This document shows, piece after piece, positions 7,449 through 15,938 of a stretch of DNA of 42,600 nt. A program made the translations under genes and the position numbers. How positions within the stretch are numbered: the first letter of the stretch is position 1; every line of letters begins with the position of its first letter. The DNA comes from an uncultured Sutterella sp. (lineage in GTDB: Bacteria > Pseudomonadota > Gammaproteobacteria > Burkholderiales > Burkholderiaceae_F), in assembly GCA_900315045.1 (NCBI GenBank), contig OMXR01000026.1, positions 1-42,600 of the forward strand, given 5' to 3'. The notes beneath the pieces are model-generated. The model worked only from the letters and a program-made list of their open reading frames with translations, did not search any database and was not told where the DNA came from.

Positions 7449-10091
7449 CTACTTCGCCACGACGTTCACAAGGCGTCCCGGGACAACGATGATCTTGCGC
7501 ACGGTGGCTTCGCCGACAAAGCGCTGCACATCAGCGTTGGCAAGCGCAGCCTGCTCGATCTGTTCACGGGAGGCGCCAGCGGGCACGCGGATCTGACCGC
7601 GCAGCTTTCCGTTGACCTGAACGACCAGTGCGACCTCGTCGGCAACGAGTGCGGTCTCATCAATCTCCGGCCAGGGGGAGTCGATGATGTCGCAGCCGTA
7701 GGCCTGGGCAAAACCGAGTTCCTGCCAGAGCACCGTCGTGATGTGCGGAGCCATTGGGTAGAGCGTGCGCAGCAGCAGCGAGGCGGCCTCGACCTGGGCA
7801 GCGCGGCCGCATTCATCCGCAGGCTGGAAGGCTTCGAGCGCATTCATCATCTTCATCGTGGCCGATACCACGGTGTTGTACTGCATGCGGTCAAAGTCGG
7901 ACTCGGCCTGCTTGAGCGTCGTGTACATCTGGCGGCGCAGATCCTTGACGGCGGCATCGGCCTTGGCGAAGTCTGCCTTCGCGGACTGGGCTTCGCGCAG
8001 AGCGTCGCGGTGCGTGTAGCTCCAGTTCCAGAGACGGCGCAGGAACCGGTACGTGCCCTCGGCGCCGGAGTTGGACCAGGCGGCCGACTGATCGGGGGGA
8101 CCGGCGAACATTACGAAGGTTCGGGCGGTGTCGGCGCCGAACTGCTTGATGATGTCGCGCGGCTCGACCACGTTGTTCTTGCTCTTGCTCATCTTTTCGA
8201 TGCCGCCGGAGATCACGGGCAGGCCGTCTTCCTTGGAAGTGACCTTGCAGGGACGGCCCTTCTCGTCGTATTCGATGTTGATCTCGTACGGGTAGTACCA
8301 GCGCTTGTGCCCGTCGGGCAGATCGCGGTAGAAGCATTCGGCCGTGAGCATGCCCTGGGTGAAGAGGTTCGTGAAGGGTTCGTCGAACTTCACCAGGCCC
8401 AGATCGCGCATCACCTTGGTCCAGAAGCGGGCGTAGAGCAGATGCAGCACGGCGTGCTCGATGCCGCCGATGTACTGATCCATCGGACCCCAGTAGTTGT
8501 TGCGCTCGTCGACCATGGCCTTGTCGGCATCGGGCGAGCAGTAGCGCATGAAGTACCAGGAACTGTCGACGAACGTGTCCATCGTGTCCGTTTCGCGGCG
8601 CGCATCGGCTCCGCACTTCGGGCATTTCACGTTGAGGAACTCCTCGCACTTGTTGAGCGGATTGCCCGAGCCGTCGGGAATCAGGTTCTCGGGAAGCACC
8701 ACCGGGAGATCCTTTTCGGGAACCGGCACCGTGCCGCAGTGCGGGCACTGGATGACGGGGATCGGGGTGCCCCAGTAGCGCTGGCGGGAAATGCCCCAGT
8801 CGCGCAGGCGGTACTGGCGCTGCTTGCGGCCGAGCCCGAGCTTTTCAAGATCGGCGGCAACGGCGTCGATGGCTTCGTGAATATGCAGGCCGTCGTACTT
8901 GCCCGAGTTCACGCAGTAGGGATTGCGGTTCTTGTCGCCGTACCACTCCTGCCAGGCGTCCGTGGAGAACGTCTCGCCGTCAACCTGAACGCTCTGGATG
9001 ATGGGCAGGTTGTACTTCTTGGCAAAGGCAAAGTCGCGCTCGTCGTGCGCGGGAACGGCCATCACGGCGCCTTCGCCGTAGCTCATCAGCACGTAGTTGC
9101 CGATCCACACTTCAACGGGCTTGCCGGTGAGCGGATGGGTGACGTAAAAGCCCGTGGGCACGCCTTCCTTTTCCTTGGTGGCGAGGTCGGCTTCGGTGAC
9201 CGAGCCCTTGGCGCACTCGTCGATGAATTCCTGCAACTTGGGATTGTCCTTGGCAAGACGCTTGGCAAGCGGGTGCTCGGGAGCGATCGCCACGAACGTG
9301 ATGCCCATGATCGTGTCGGCGCGGGTGGTGTACACGCGCAGTTCCTTCTTCTCGCCGTCGATCTCGTAGGGCAGGGCGAAGTTCACGCCTTCGCTGCGGC
9401 CGATCCAGTGCTCCTGCATGCGGCGCACCTGCTCGGGCCAGCCCTTGAGCTTGTCGAGGTCGGCAAGAAGCTCGTCCGCGTACTGCGTGATCCCGAGGTA
9501 GTAGCCGGGGATCTCGCGCTTTTCAACCTTGGCTCCGGAGCGCCAGCCGCGGCCGTCGATCACCTGCTCGTTGGCGAGCACGGTCTTGTCGACCGGATCC
9601 CAGTTCACGATCTGGGTCTTGCGGTAGGCGATGCCCTTTTCGAGCATCTTGAGGAACATCCACTGGTTCCAGCGGTAGTACTCAGGCTTGCAGGTCGTCA
9701 CTTCGCGAGACCAGTCGAACGCAAGGCCGAGGGGCTTCATCTGGGACTTCATGTCCGCGATGTTCTGATAGGTCCAGGCGGCCGGGTTGACCTTCTTGGA
9801 CAGAGCCGCGTTTTCGGCCGGCAGGCCGAACGAATCCCAGCCCATCGGGGTCATGACGTTGTAGCCCTTCATGCGGCGGTAGCGGTAGAGCACGTCGTTC
9901 AGCGTGTAGTTGCGCACATGGCCCATGTGGAGCTTCCCGGAAGGATAGGGAAGCATGGAGCAGACGTAGAACTTAGGCTTTTCCTTGCCGTTCTTGTCCT
10001 TGGCGTGTTCGGTGGCGCGGTAAACGTCGGCCTTGGCCCAGGCATCCTGTACCTGAGCCTCGATTTCCTGTGGAGAATAAGTGTCGCGCAT
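7449..10091 (-). CDS. leuS: Leucyl-tRNA synthetase
   Basis: 880-aa class I aminoacyl-tRNA synthetase that charges tRNA-Leu. The HIGH motif is HMGH at residues 55-58 in [15 protein letters not shown], and KMSKS is at 633-637. Between them lie the CP1 editing domain and two CPxC zinc-type motifs ([13 protein letters not shown] and [18 protein letters not shown]) with the usual [10 protein letters not shown] stretch. The length is normal for bacterial LeuRS. AAAGGA lies about ten bases before the ATG. In many betaproteobacteria leuS is followed by lptE and holA; here the effector-like cassette occupies that side, behind a strong terminator. Confidence 0.98.
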   Translation of the reverse strand: MRDTYSPQEIEAQVQDAWAKADVYRATEHAKDKNGKEKPKFYVCSMLPYPSGKLHMGHVRNYTLNDVLYRYRRMKGYNVMTPMGWDSFGLPAENAALSKKVNPAAWTYQNIADMKSQMKPLGLAFDWSREVTTCKPEYYRWNQWMFLKMLEKGIAYRKTQIVNWDPVDKTVLANEQVIDGRGWRSGAKVEKREIPGYYLGITQYADELLADLDKLKGWPEQVRRMQEHWIGRSEGVNFALPYEIDGEKKELRVYTTRADTIMGITFVAIAPEHPLAKRLAKDNPKLQEFIDECAKGSVTEADLATKEKEGVPTGFYVTHPLTGKPVEVWIGNYVLMSYGEGAVMAVPAHDERDFAFAKKYNLPIIQSVQVDGETFSTDAWQEWYGDKNRNPYCVNSGKYDGLHIHEAIDAVAADLEKLGLGRKQRQYRLRDWGISRQRYWGTPIPVIQCPHCGTVPVPEKDLPVVLPENLIPDGSGNPLNKCEEFLNVKCPKCGADARRETDTMDTFVDSSWYFMRYCSPDADKAMVDERNNYWGPMDQYIGGIEHAVLHLLYARFWTKVMRDLGLVKFDEPFTNLFTQGMLTAECFYRDLPDGHKRWYYPYEINIEYDEKGRPCKVTSKEDGLPVISGGIEKMSKSKNNVVEPRDIIKQFGADTARTFVMFAGPPDQSAAWSNSGAEGTYRFLRRLWNWSYTHRDALREAQSAKADFAKADAAVKDLRRQMYTTLKQAESDFDRMQYNTVVSATMKMMNALEAFQPADECGRAAQVEAASLLLRTLYPMAPHITTVLWQELGFAQAYGCDIIDSPWPEIDETALVADEVALVVQVNGKLRGQIRVPAGASREQIEQAALANADVQRFVGEATVRKIIVVPGRLVNVVAK

Positions 10092-10134
10092 CGACGAAAA
10101 GTCCTTTTGTTGGAAGGAATGACATAAACGCTTA

Positions 10135-10164
10135 AGTATAGGCTAGAGGCCGAGGTATTTTCGA
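10135..10164 (-). promoter_or_regulatory. Candidate leuS promoter
   Basis: On the minus strand TCGAAA (-35-like) is followed after 18 bases by TATACT (-10-like), 43 bases before the leuS ATG. A plausible sigma-70 promoter with a weak -35. Confidence 0.4.
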
Positions 10165-10436
10165 GCCGATGAGTGAGGGGATCTGCTCAGAGCTGTTGTT
10201 TTGGCAGAGGAAGGCTAAACAAAGGAGATGGCTGAACCGCTTGCCGCTGCAGGATGCCGGCGTGTTCTTTTGCTATTTGAGAGTTCTGAGCTCTCCTTTG
10301 CCGGTGAAGCAAGATATTACAAAACATCAATATGCTTAAGTAGACATACTTTGTAGACTGCCCGCGTTTTCTGTGTGTCGAGGGAGGGATCGAGATAGCA
10401 GAAAACGCTATCAGTTTCAAAATGAAGGAGACTCAG
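10165..10436 (+). other. Intergenic region and structured leader before the DJ-1 gene
   Basis: The 345 bases between leuS and the DJ-1 gene hold no convincing gene. The last 75 bases can fold in two exclusive ways: GCGTTTTCT (10364-10372) pairs perfectly with AGAAAACGC (10400-10408), while GATAGC (10394-10399) pairs perfectly with GCTATC (10407-10412), and the two share bases. The second hairpin ends 12 bases before the AAGGAG ribosome site. A direct repeat of GTAGAC with a 13-base period occurs near 10340-10358. A 77-codon minus-strand frame (10187-10420) has no recognisable features and is not called. Confidence 0.35.
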
Positions 10437-11111
10437 ATGTCCGCTTTTAAGAAAATCTCTGCCGCCGCCGCGGCACTTGCCTGTGCATTTTCAATTGGTG
10501 CCGCACAGGCAGCCCAGACCCGCGTCATGGTGATGATGTCCCCCGGGTTTGAGGAGGGAGAAACGGTTGAGATTCTTGACGTCGTCCGCCGCGGAGGCTC
10601 TCACGTGGATGCAGTCAGCATTGCTGGCGAATATGTTCCCGGTGCGCACAACATTGTCATCAAGGCCGACCGTGTTCTGTCGATGGAAATGAAGGATCTC
10701 AAGGACTACGAAGACTATGACATGATCGTGATTCCTGGAGGCTGGACAGGTACGGACCATATGGTCGCCGACAAGCGGGTGATTGAGTTGCTCAAGCGCT
10801 ACAGCAAGGCTAACAAGTTCATTGCTGCCATGTGCGCCGGTCCCAACGCTCTTGCCAAGGCCGGCATCATCAAGGGAAAGCGCATTACGGCCTATCCCGG
10901 TCCCAAGACTGAGCCTTTCTACACTGGGGCGATCTACGATCCCAAGGTCGTAGTCCGCGATGGCAAGCTCATTACGAGCAAGGCTCCAGGCACGGCGCTG
11001 CCCTTTGCATTTGCTCTTGTCGATGCGCTTGGCGGTGATAGTGCCACGATCAAGAAGCGCTTCTACTATGACGAACTGAAGGCCTGGCCTGACGGACTGA
11101 AGAAGAAGTAG
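10437..11111 (+). CDS. Exported DJ-1/PfpI family protein
   Basis: 224 aa, starting at the ATG at 10437, six bases after AAGGAG; another ATG at 10422 lies before that site. Residues 1-26 form a Sec signal peptide (MSAFKKI, an alanine-rich core, cleavage after AQA). The mature part is a DJ-1 domain: FEEGETVEILDVVRRGG carries the conserved glutamate and IAAMCAGPNALAKAG the nucleophilic cysteine (Cys133), both in the contexts seen in human DJ-1 and YajL. DJ-1 proteins act in protection from oxidative or carbonyl damage, but most are cytoplasmic, so a periplasmic member is notable. Monocistronic, with a terminator just downstream. The exact reaction cannot be read from the sequence. Confidence 0.88.
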   Translation: MSAFKKISAAAAALACAFSIGAAQAAQTRVMVMMSPGFEEGETVEILDVVRRGGSHVDAVSIAGEYVPGAHNIVIKADRVLSMEMKDLKDYEDYDMIVIPGGWTGTDHMVADKRVIELLKRYSKANKFIAAMCAGPNALAKAGIIKGKRITAYPGPKTEPFYTGAIYDPKVVVRDGKLITSKAPGTALPFAFALVDALGGDSATIKKRFYYDELKAWPDGLKKK

Positions 11112-11136
11112 CAAGGCATCCGATATTCTCAAAAGG

Positions 11137-11163
11137 CACCGGTCTTGTAACCGGTGTTTTTGT
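11137..11163 (+). terminator. Intrinsic terminator of the DJ-1 gene
   Basis: CACCGGT (11137-11143) pairs with ACCGGTG (11150-11156) around six bases, followed by TTTTTGTTT. Confidence 0.88.
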
Positions 11164-11190
11164 TTGCGTGTGTCCTACGGAACGAAGGGG

Positions 11191-11230
11191 GATTGGCGCG
11201 ATTGGTCCGATTGGTCGATATGTCCGATTG
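11191..11230 (+). repeat. Tandem 9-bp GATTGGTCC-like repeat
   Basis: Three adjacent 9-base units, GATTGGCGC, GATTGGTCC and GATTGGTCG, are followed by a degenerate fourth ending in GATTG. They lie between the DJ-1 terminator and uvrD in non-coding DNA. Too short and spacerless to be a CRISPR. Confidence 0.6.
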
Positions 11231-11299
11231 TGATGCCTGGCTTCTGTACAATCCCCCTCCCGGATTTTCAAAGCCAAACGTTTTTTCTCCGCTTCCCTC

Positions 11300-13660
11300 A
11301 TGACCGATCTCGTTTCCTCCCTCAATCCCATGCAGCGCGCAGCCGTCGAGCTGCCCGCACAGAACGCACTCATTCTTGCCGGTGCAGGTTCGGGCAAAAC
11401 CCGAGTCCTGACCACCCGCATTGCCTGGCTGATCGCCCAGGGCTATGCAAGCCCGTACGAAATTCTTGCCGTGACCTTCACCAACAAGGCGGCCAAGGAA
11501 ATGCGTGCCCGTCTTGAAACGATGCTCACGGTGGACATCTCCCGCATGTGGGTGGGGACCTTCCACGGAATCGCGCACAAGTTCCTGCGTCTGCACGCTG
11601 CGGATGCCGGTCTGCCCAAGACCTTCCAGATCATCGATCAGTCCGATCAGCTCTCGCTGATCAAGCGGCTGATGAAAGAGGCGAACATGAATGCCGAGAA
11701 GGATGACCCGAAGGTGATCCAGTCGATGATCAACGATCTCAAGGAGCGGGGGCTCAGGTCTTCGGTCATCACGGCGCAGGACGCGCCGGGCACCATGGCG
11801 GGCTTTTACCGGTTCTACGAGCAGCGCTGCCAGCGTGACGGGCTTGTCGATTTTGCCGAGCTGCTCCTTCGCAGCGTGGAGCTCTTTGAGAACAATGCAA
11901 TCGTCCGGGACCATTACACGGAGAGGTTCCGCTTCATCCTGGTCGACGAGTTTCAGGACACGAACGCTCTGCAGTACCGCTGGATCAAGGCGCTTGCCAA
12001 TCCCCGCGAGGCAAAGAACAGCGTGTTCTGCGTCGGCGACGACGACCAGTCGATTTACGCCTTCCGCGGAGCGCGTGTCGGCAACATGCAGGATTTCGTG
12101 AAGGACTACGGCGTGCGCAGCATTGTGAAGCTCGAGCAGAACTACCGCTCCACGTCGCACATTCTGGATGCCGCCAATGCCGTCATTTCGAACAACAAGG
12201 ACCGGCTCGGCAAGAACCTCTGGACGGACCGGGGAGCCGGAGAGCGCATCCGGATCTACGAAGCCGATGACGACAGGCAGGAGGCCCGGAGCCTGACGCA
12301 GGAAATCCTGATTGCCAAGAGGGACGGAGCCAAGTGGGGAGACTTTGCCGTTCTTTACCGCAACAACGCCCAGTCCCGGGTGATCGAGCAGTACCTGACG
12401 GCCAACAGCGTGCCCTACCGGATCTACGGCGGTCTGCGCTTCTTTGACCGCCAGGAGGTCAAGGATGTGACGGCGTACCTGCGCGTCATGGTGAGCCCGG
12501 ACGATACGAGCGTTCTGCGCGTCATCAACCACCCGCCGCGCGGCATTGGCGCGACAAGCGTGGCCAGAATCACCGATGCGGCCAAGGAGCGGGCGCTTTC
12601 CATCTGGGAGACGATCAGCGACTGGAACGATCCGAATGTGACGATCGGGCGCGTGAAGGGATTCATCGAGTGCATCGAGGCGATGCGCGAGGCCTGCGCA
12701 GGGATGAATCTTGCCCAGACCGTGCGCACCGTGGTGGAAATGAGCGGGCTGAAGGCGTACTACGAAGCGCAGAAGGACAAGGACATCCGGCTTGAGAACC
12801 TGACCGAGCTCGAAAATGCCGCCCAGGGCTATTACACGGAAAACGATCTTGAAGAGGACGCCGACGCCTTTGCCGTGGTTGAAGGCGGAGAGATGAGCCC
12901 GATCGAGGGGTTCCTTGCCCAGGCGGTTCTTGAAGCCGATGACAAGAACGAGGGCGAAGGGCTGGATGTGGTTCAGCTGATGACCGTGCACGCCTCCAAG
13001 GGGCTTGAGTTCCCGGTCGTGTTCCTTTGCGGGCTTGAGCAGGGGCTTTTCCCGCATGCTCCCCGAAATGGCGAGGATGCGGACAAGGCCGAGAGCGAGG
13101 AGCGGCGGCTCATGTACGTCGCCATGACCCGTGCAAAGAAGAAGCTGCGCATCAGCTGGTGCGGCCAGCGGCATCTCTGGGGCAACATCCAGTGGGGCGA
13201 ACCCTCCATGTTCCTTGCTGAAATTCCGGAAAAGGACTGGGTCGAGGGCAGGCCCAAGAAGAGCGAGCAGCCGGGCTCTTCGCTTGGGTACCGTTCATCC
13301 TTTTCCGGGGGGTATTCCGGTTCCGGAAAATCCTTCAGCGGCGCCAAGGACTCGTCCTTTCGAGCCTCTCCTGCGCAGAGTTCCTCCGGCTGGAGGCAGG
13401 GCGCAGTCGGCAAGGCGAGCGACTATCTCAAGGAAAGCGGCGGCCGCAGTTCCGGAGCGCATCAGAAGAAGTCTCTCGGGGCAAGCAGCCTCTGGGGACT
13501 GAAGCCCGGAGATCGCGTGGTGCACAAGAAGTTCGGGCAGGGCGAGATTCTCTCGATTGCCAATCCCGAGAGCCAGGATGAGGCTCAGGCCAGGGTGAAA
13601 TTCAGCATTGGCGTGAAGGAGCTGCTGCTCGTGTTTGCCAATCTGCAAAAAATTTCCTGA
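11300..13660 (+). CDS. uvrD: ATP-dependent DNA helicase UvrD/PcrA family
   Basis: 786-aa superfamily 1 helicase. Walker A is AGAGSGKT at residues 27-34, the Walker B/motif II is VDEFQDTN near 216, and motif V is VHASKGLEFPVVFLCGLEQGLFPH. Residues about 650-735 are a Ser/Gly-rich flexible linker. The last 50 residues (LKPGDRVVHKKFGQGEIL...) form the Tudor-like C-terminal domain typical of UvrD/PcrA, which in UvrD contacts RNA polymerase or UvrB. It acts in nucleotide-excision and mismatch repair. UvrD is preferred over Rep because of that C-terminal domain. No clear ribosome site precedes the ATG. Confidence 0.93.
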   Translation: MTDLVSSLNPMQRAAVELPAQNALILAGAGSGKTRVLTTRIAWLIAQGYASPYEILAVTFTNKAAKEMRARLETMLTVDISRMWVGTFHGIAHKFLRLHAADAGLPKTFQIIDQSDQLSLIKRLMKEANMNAEKDDPKVIQSMINDLKERGLRSSVITAQDAPGTMAGFYRFYEQRCQRDGLVDFAELLLRSVELFENNAIVRDHYTERFRFILVDEFQDTNALQYRWIKALANPREAKNSVFCVGDDDQSIYAFRGARVGNMQDFVKDYGVRSIVKLEQNYRSTSHILDAANAVISNNKDRLGKNLWTDRGAGERIRIYEADDDRQEARSLTQEILIAKRDGAKWGDFAVLYRNNAQSRVIEQYLTANSVPYRIYGGLRFFDRQEVKDVTAYLRVMVSPDDTSVLRVINHPPRGIGATSVARITDAAKERALSIWETISDWNDPNVTIGRVKGFIECIEAMREACAGMNLAQTVRTVVEMSGLKAYYEAQKDKDIRLENLTELENAAQGYYTENDLEEDADAFAVVEGGEMSPIEGFLAQAVLEADDKNEGEGLDVVQLMTVHASKGLEFPVVFLCGLEQGLFPHAPRNGEDADKAESEERRLMYVAMTRAKKKLRISWCGQRHLWGNIQWGEPSMFLAEIPEKDWVEGRPKKSEQPGSSLGYRSSFSGGYSGSGKSFSGAKDSSFRASPAQSSSGWRQGAVGKASDYLKESGGRSSGAHQKKSLGASSLWGLKPGDRVVHKKFGQGEILSIANPESQDEAQARVKFSIGVKELLLVFANLQKIS

Positions 13661-13712
13661 CGGATGAGCTGCGGCGGCAGCGGGGGATTCCTTCCGCTGC
13701 AGCGCCGCAATC

Positions 13713-13750
13713 AAAAAGCCCGCGGCCTTCAGAAGGTGCGCGGGCTTTTT
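13713..13750. terminator. Bidirectional terminator between uvrD and efp
   Basis: AAAAAGCCCGC (13713-13723) pairs perfectly with GCGGGCTTTTT (13740-13750). The T/A tracts on both sides let it stop transcription from both converging genes. Confidence 0.93.
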
Positions 13751-13771
13751 GCCGAATCAGTTTAGAACTGA

Positions 13772-14329
13772 TTACTTGATGCGGCTGCGATACTCGTTGG
13801 TGCGGGTGTCGATTTCGATCTTGTCGCCGACGTTGACGAAGGCCGGAACGTCAAGCACGAAGCCGGTAGCCAGACGGGCGGGCTTCATGACCTTGCCGGA
13901 GGTGTCACCCTTGACGGCGGGCTCGGTGTAGACGACTTCGCGAACGAGCATGGTGGGCAGTTCGATGCCGATCACGCGGCCATCGTAGAACACGGCTTCA
14001 GCGGTGAGGTCGTCCTGGAGGTACTTCTTGGCCTCTTCCATCGTGTCCTCGTCGACGTCGTACTGGTTGTACTCGGCGTCCATCCAGACGTACGTCGGAT
14101 CGGCGAAGTAGGAGTAGGTGACTTCCTTGCGCTCGAGGATGATGTCTTCGAACTTGTCGTCGGCACGGTACACGGTTTCCGTCACGGAGCCGTTGAGCAG
14201 GTTCTTCATCTTCATCTTGACGGTGGAAGCGCCGCGGCCGCCCTTGGCGTATTCGGCCTTGAGCACGACCATGGGATCCTTGCCGACCATGAAGACATTG
14301 CCGGCGCGCAGTTCTTGAGCGGTTTTCAT
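13772..14329 (-). CDS. efp: Elongation factor P (arginine-32 type)
   Basis: 185 aa, the standard three-domain EF-P, which relieves ribosome stalling at polyproline. The tip of the domain I loop reads YAKGGRGAS with Arg at position 32. The lysine-type factors carry Lys here and are beta-lysylated by EpmA; Arg32 is the site rhamnosylated by EarP in betaproteobacteria and pseudomonads. The C-terminus [18 protein letters not shown] is canonical. AAGGAA lies eight bases before the ATG. The proline-rich N-terminus of the 901-aa protein at 3326-6031 would be a natural EF-P client, which is inference. Confidence 0.97.
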   Translation of the reverse strand: MKTAQELRAGNVFMVGKDPMVVLKAEYAKGGRGASTVKMKMKNLLNGSVTETVYRADDKFEDIILERKEVTYSYFADPTYVWMDAEYNQYDVDEDTMEEAKKYLQDDLTAEAVFYDGRVIGIELPTMLVREVVYTEPAVKGDTSGKVMKPARLATGFVLDVPAFVNVGDKIEIDTRTNEYRSRIK

Positions 14330-14444
14330 TGTTTCGATTCCTTGAATAAGAGTTTCGCTTTGAGCCCGGCTGCAAGAGCCCGGCCGGAAAAAATTCAGTA
14401 AGCCCTTTATTCTAGCCGAAAATTTGTCAGCAGAACAGCGGGAA

Positions 14445-14460
14445 TCAGGGTGAACCCTGA
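14445..14460. other. Perfect short palindrome in the efp-MBL intergenic region
   Basis: TCAGGGTGAACCCTGA is a 7-bp inverted repeat around GA. It sits inside a larger imperfect pairing of GTCAGCA (14426-14432) with TGCTGAC (14487-14493). It lies downstream of the MBL-fold gene and upstream of efp on the minus strand. No T-run follows; it could be an operator or an RNA hairpin. Confidence 0.35.
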
Positions 14461-14503
14461 AGGGTGTTGCCAGAGGCCTTTGGTTTTGCTGACGGAACGC
14501 GGA

Positions 14504-15136
14504 TTACGCTGCAAGCCCGTAGCGCATGCGCTCGGCAAGAACGCTCGTTTGTGGACCGTGTCCGGGCAGGAGGACGGTCTCAGCGGGGAGCTTGAGGATC
14601 TTCTCAAGAATGCTTGAGCGGATTTGCCCGTAGCTGCCGCCCGGAAACCGGTAGTTTCCGATTGAACCGGCGAAAATCGTGTCGCCCACGAATGCTGCCG
14701 ATTCGCTGGGAGCAAAGAACGTGACTGAGTCCGACGTGTGCCCCGGCGTGTGCAGGACGGTGAGTTCGTGTGCAGGGTTCGCGGCTAGGGAAATCCTTTG
14801 CCCGTCCTCAAACGGCAGGACACCGTCCACAGTGATGCTCTCAGCCTGATAGGCCGAGAGGTTCATTGCGGGATCGGCAAGGTACTCGCGGGCGTTTGCG
14901 AATGCGAGAATCGGGACGCCAAGCGCCTCGCGCAGTTCCGAGGCCGCACCGATGTGATCGAAGTGTCCATGCGTGAGCAGGATTTTCTCGATGGTCCAGC
15001 CGCGCTCGGCAATGAGCGCAAGAAGCCTTGAAGCCTGTGCGCCCGGGTCGATTGCAAAGCCGTGTTTTGACGCGGCGTCAATGAAAAAATAGCAATTCTC
15101 GGAGAATTCGCCGACAACAGGAACACATTCGATCAT
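14504..15136 (-). CDS. MBL-fold hydrolase, glyoxalase II-like
   Basis: 210-aa metallo-beta-lactamase-fold protein. The dinuclear metal motif HxHxDH is HGHFDH at residues 56-61, followed by HTPGHTSDS, FVGDTIFAGSIG and the C-terminal LLPGHGPQTS, so all metal ligands are present. The short, single-domain form resembles the YcbL/GloC type II glyoxalases, which hydrolyse S-lactoylglutathione, rather than the longer GloB. Substrate is not certain. Five bases separate it from the FrnE-like gene upstream on the same strand, so the two are probably co-transcribed and may share a thiol/redox role. Confidence 0.88.
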   Translation of the reverse strand: MIECVPVVGEFSENCYFFIDAASKHGFAIDPGAQASRLLALIAERGWTIEKILLTHGHFDHIGAASELREALGVPILAFANAREYLADPAMNLSAYQAESITVDGVLPFEDGQRISLAANPAHELTVLHTPGHTSDSVTFFAPSESAAFVGDTIFAGSIGNYRFPGGSYGQIRSSILEKILKLPAETVLLPGHGPQTSVLAERMRYGLAA

Positions 15137-15140
15137 GGTG

Positions 15141-15842
15141 CTACTCCAGCCGGCATTCCTTGCCGTCGCAGCTCATGCCCTTGGGGGCTGCCTCGGTCCG
15201 GGATTCCTCCAGAACCTGCAAAATGACTTTTTTCATATCCTCAACCGAGAGCGCTCCGGGGATTCCGTAGCGGCCGACGACAAAGAACGGCACGGCATGG
15301 ACGCCTGCCATGGCGGCTTCCCGCTCATCGGCCTGCACCTCGGCCTTGAAGCGGTCCGAATTGAGCATTTCGCGCACTTCCTCTTCAGGCAGTCCGCACT
15401 CTTTACCTACGTGCAGGAGCAGATCCCGGTCGGCAAGCTCTTTGCTATCCGTGAAATACGCTGCAAACAGCGCTTCGATGACCCGCTCGGCAAGCGCCGC
15501 ATCGTTCTTGCTCATGGCGAGCTTTGCAAGCCTGTGGGCGTCCATTGTGTTGGTCGAGCGTGAAGATGCGTATCTGAAGTCGATGCCTTCGGCTCGGCCC
15601 ATTCGGGAGATGGCCTCGATCCTGCGGCCGGCTTCTTCAAGGGTGAGACCGTACTTTGCGGCAAAGCGGGTGGTGGTGTCGGATTCGGCCTTGTGGCTGG
15701 CGTTTGGGTCGAGTTCAAAGGCGCGCATGACGAGCCGGGCGTCTTTCGCCTCGGGAATTTCGGCAAGAGCCTTCTTCAGGCGCACTTCTCCGATGTAGCA
15801 GAAAGGACAGGCAAAGTCGGACCAATAGGTAATGTTGAGCAT
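15141..15842 (-). CDS. DsbA-family oxidoreductase, FrnE type
   Basis: 233 aa from the ATG at 15842, which puts the fold start (LNITYWSDFACPFCYIGE) at the N-terminus; an extension to 15887 would need a TTG and would run through the operator palindrome. The thioredoxin-fold active site is CPFC (Cys12, Cys15). The C-terminus holds a second pair, Cys225-X4-Cys230 (SCDGKECRLE), similar to the CX4C motif known from Deinococcus FrnE disulfide isomerase. No signal peptide, so cytoplasmic. It is divergent from a TetR gene and leads a two-gene unit with the MBL hydrolase. FrnE proteins are linked to oxidative stress and polyketide isomerisation; the substrate here is unknown. Confidence 0.85.
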   Translation of the reverse strand: MLNITYWSDFACPFCYIGEVRLKKALAEIPEAKDARLVMRAFELDPNASHKAESDTTTRFAAKYGLTLEEAGRRIEAISRMGRAEGIDFRYASSRSTNTMDAHRLAKLAMSKNDAALAERVIEALFAAYFTDSKELADRDLLLHVGKECGLPEEEVREMLNSDRFKAEVQADEREAAMAGVHAVPFFVVGRYGIPGALSVEDMKKVILQVLEESRTEAAPKGMSCDGKECRLE

Positions 15843-15864
15843 GATGTTTGTATCTTGGTTGTTT

Positions 15865-15882
15865 AATAGAACATGTTCTATT
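15865..15882. promoter_or_regulatory. 18-bp perfect palindromic operator between frnE-like and tetR genes
   Basis: AATAGAACATGTTCTATT is a perfect 18-base palindrome. It lies 22 bases before the FrnE-like start and 56 bases before the TetR start, in the only non-coding space between the two divergent genes. This is the classic position for autoregulation by a TetR repressor. Confidence 0.8.
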
Positions 15883-15888
15883 TTCAAC

Positions 15889-15894
15889 TATAAT
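15889..15894 (+). promoter_or_regulatory. -10 element of the TetR gene
   Basis: A perfect TATAAT lies 44 bases before the TetR ATG. No good -35 is visible at 17 bases; that region is occupied by the palindrome, so the repressor would block polymerase. Confidence 0.5.
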
Positions 15895-15938
15895 GCCACA
15901 CATGTCAAGGGCAGGACAGCTACAGCAAAGGAGGAGTC

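Noticed and set aside
7371..10127. 918-codon open frame on the plus strand opposite leuS
   Set aside because: It mirrors the leuS codons exactly, its protein is rich in H, G, V and R with no recognisable domain, and leuS is unmistakable. It is a GC-codon shadow.
10187..10420. 77-codon minus-strand frame between leuS and the DJ-1 gene
   Set aside because: No ribosome site, no features, and it covers the structured leader on the other strand.
11191..11230. CRISPR-like repeats
   Set aside because: The units are 9 bases and directly adjacent, with no spacers and no cas genes.
11129..13174. 681-codon minus-strand frame opposite uvrD
   Set aside because: Antisense shadow of a clear helicase gene; it even crosses the DJ-1 terminator and the tandem repeats.
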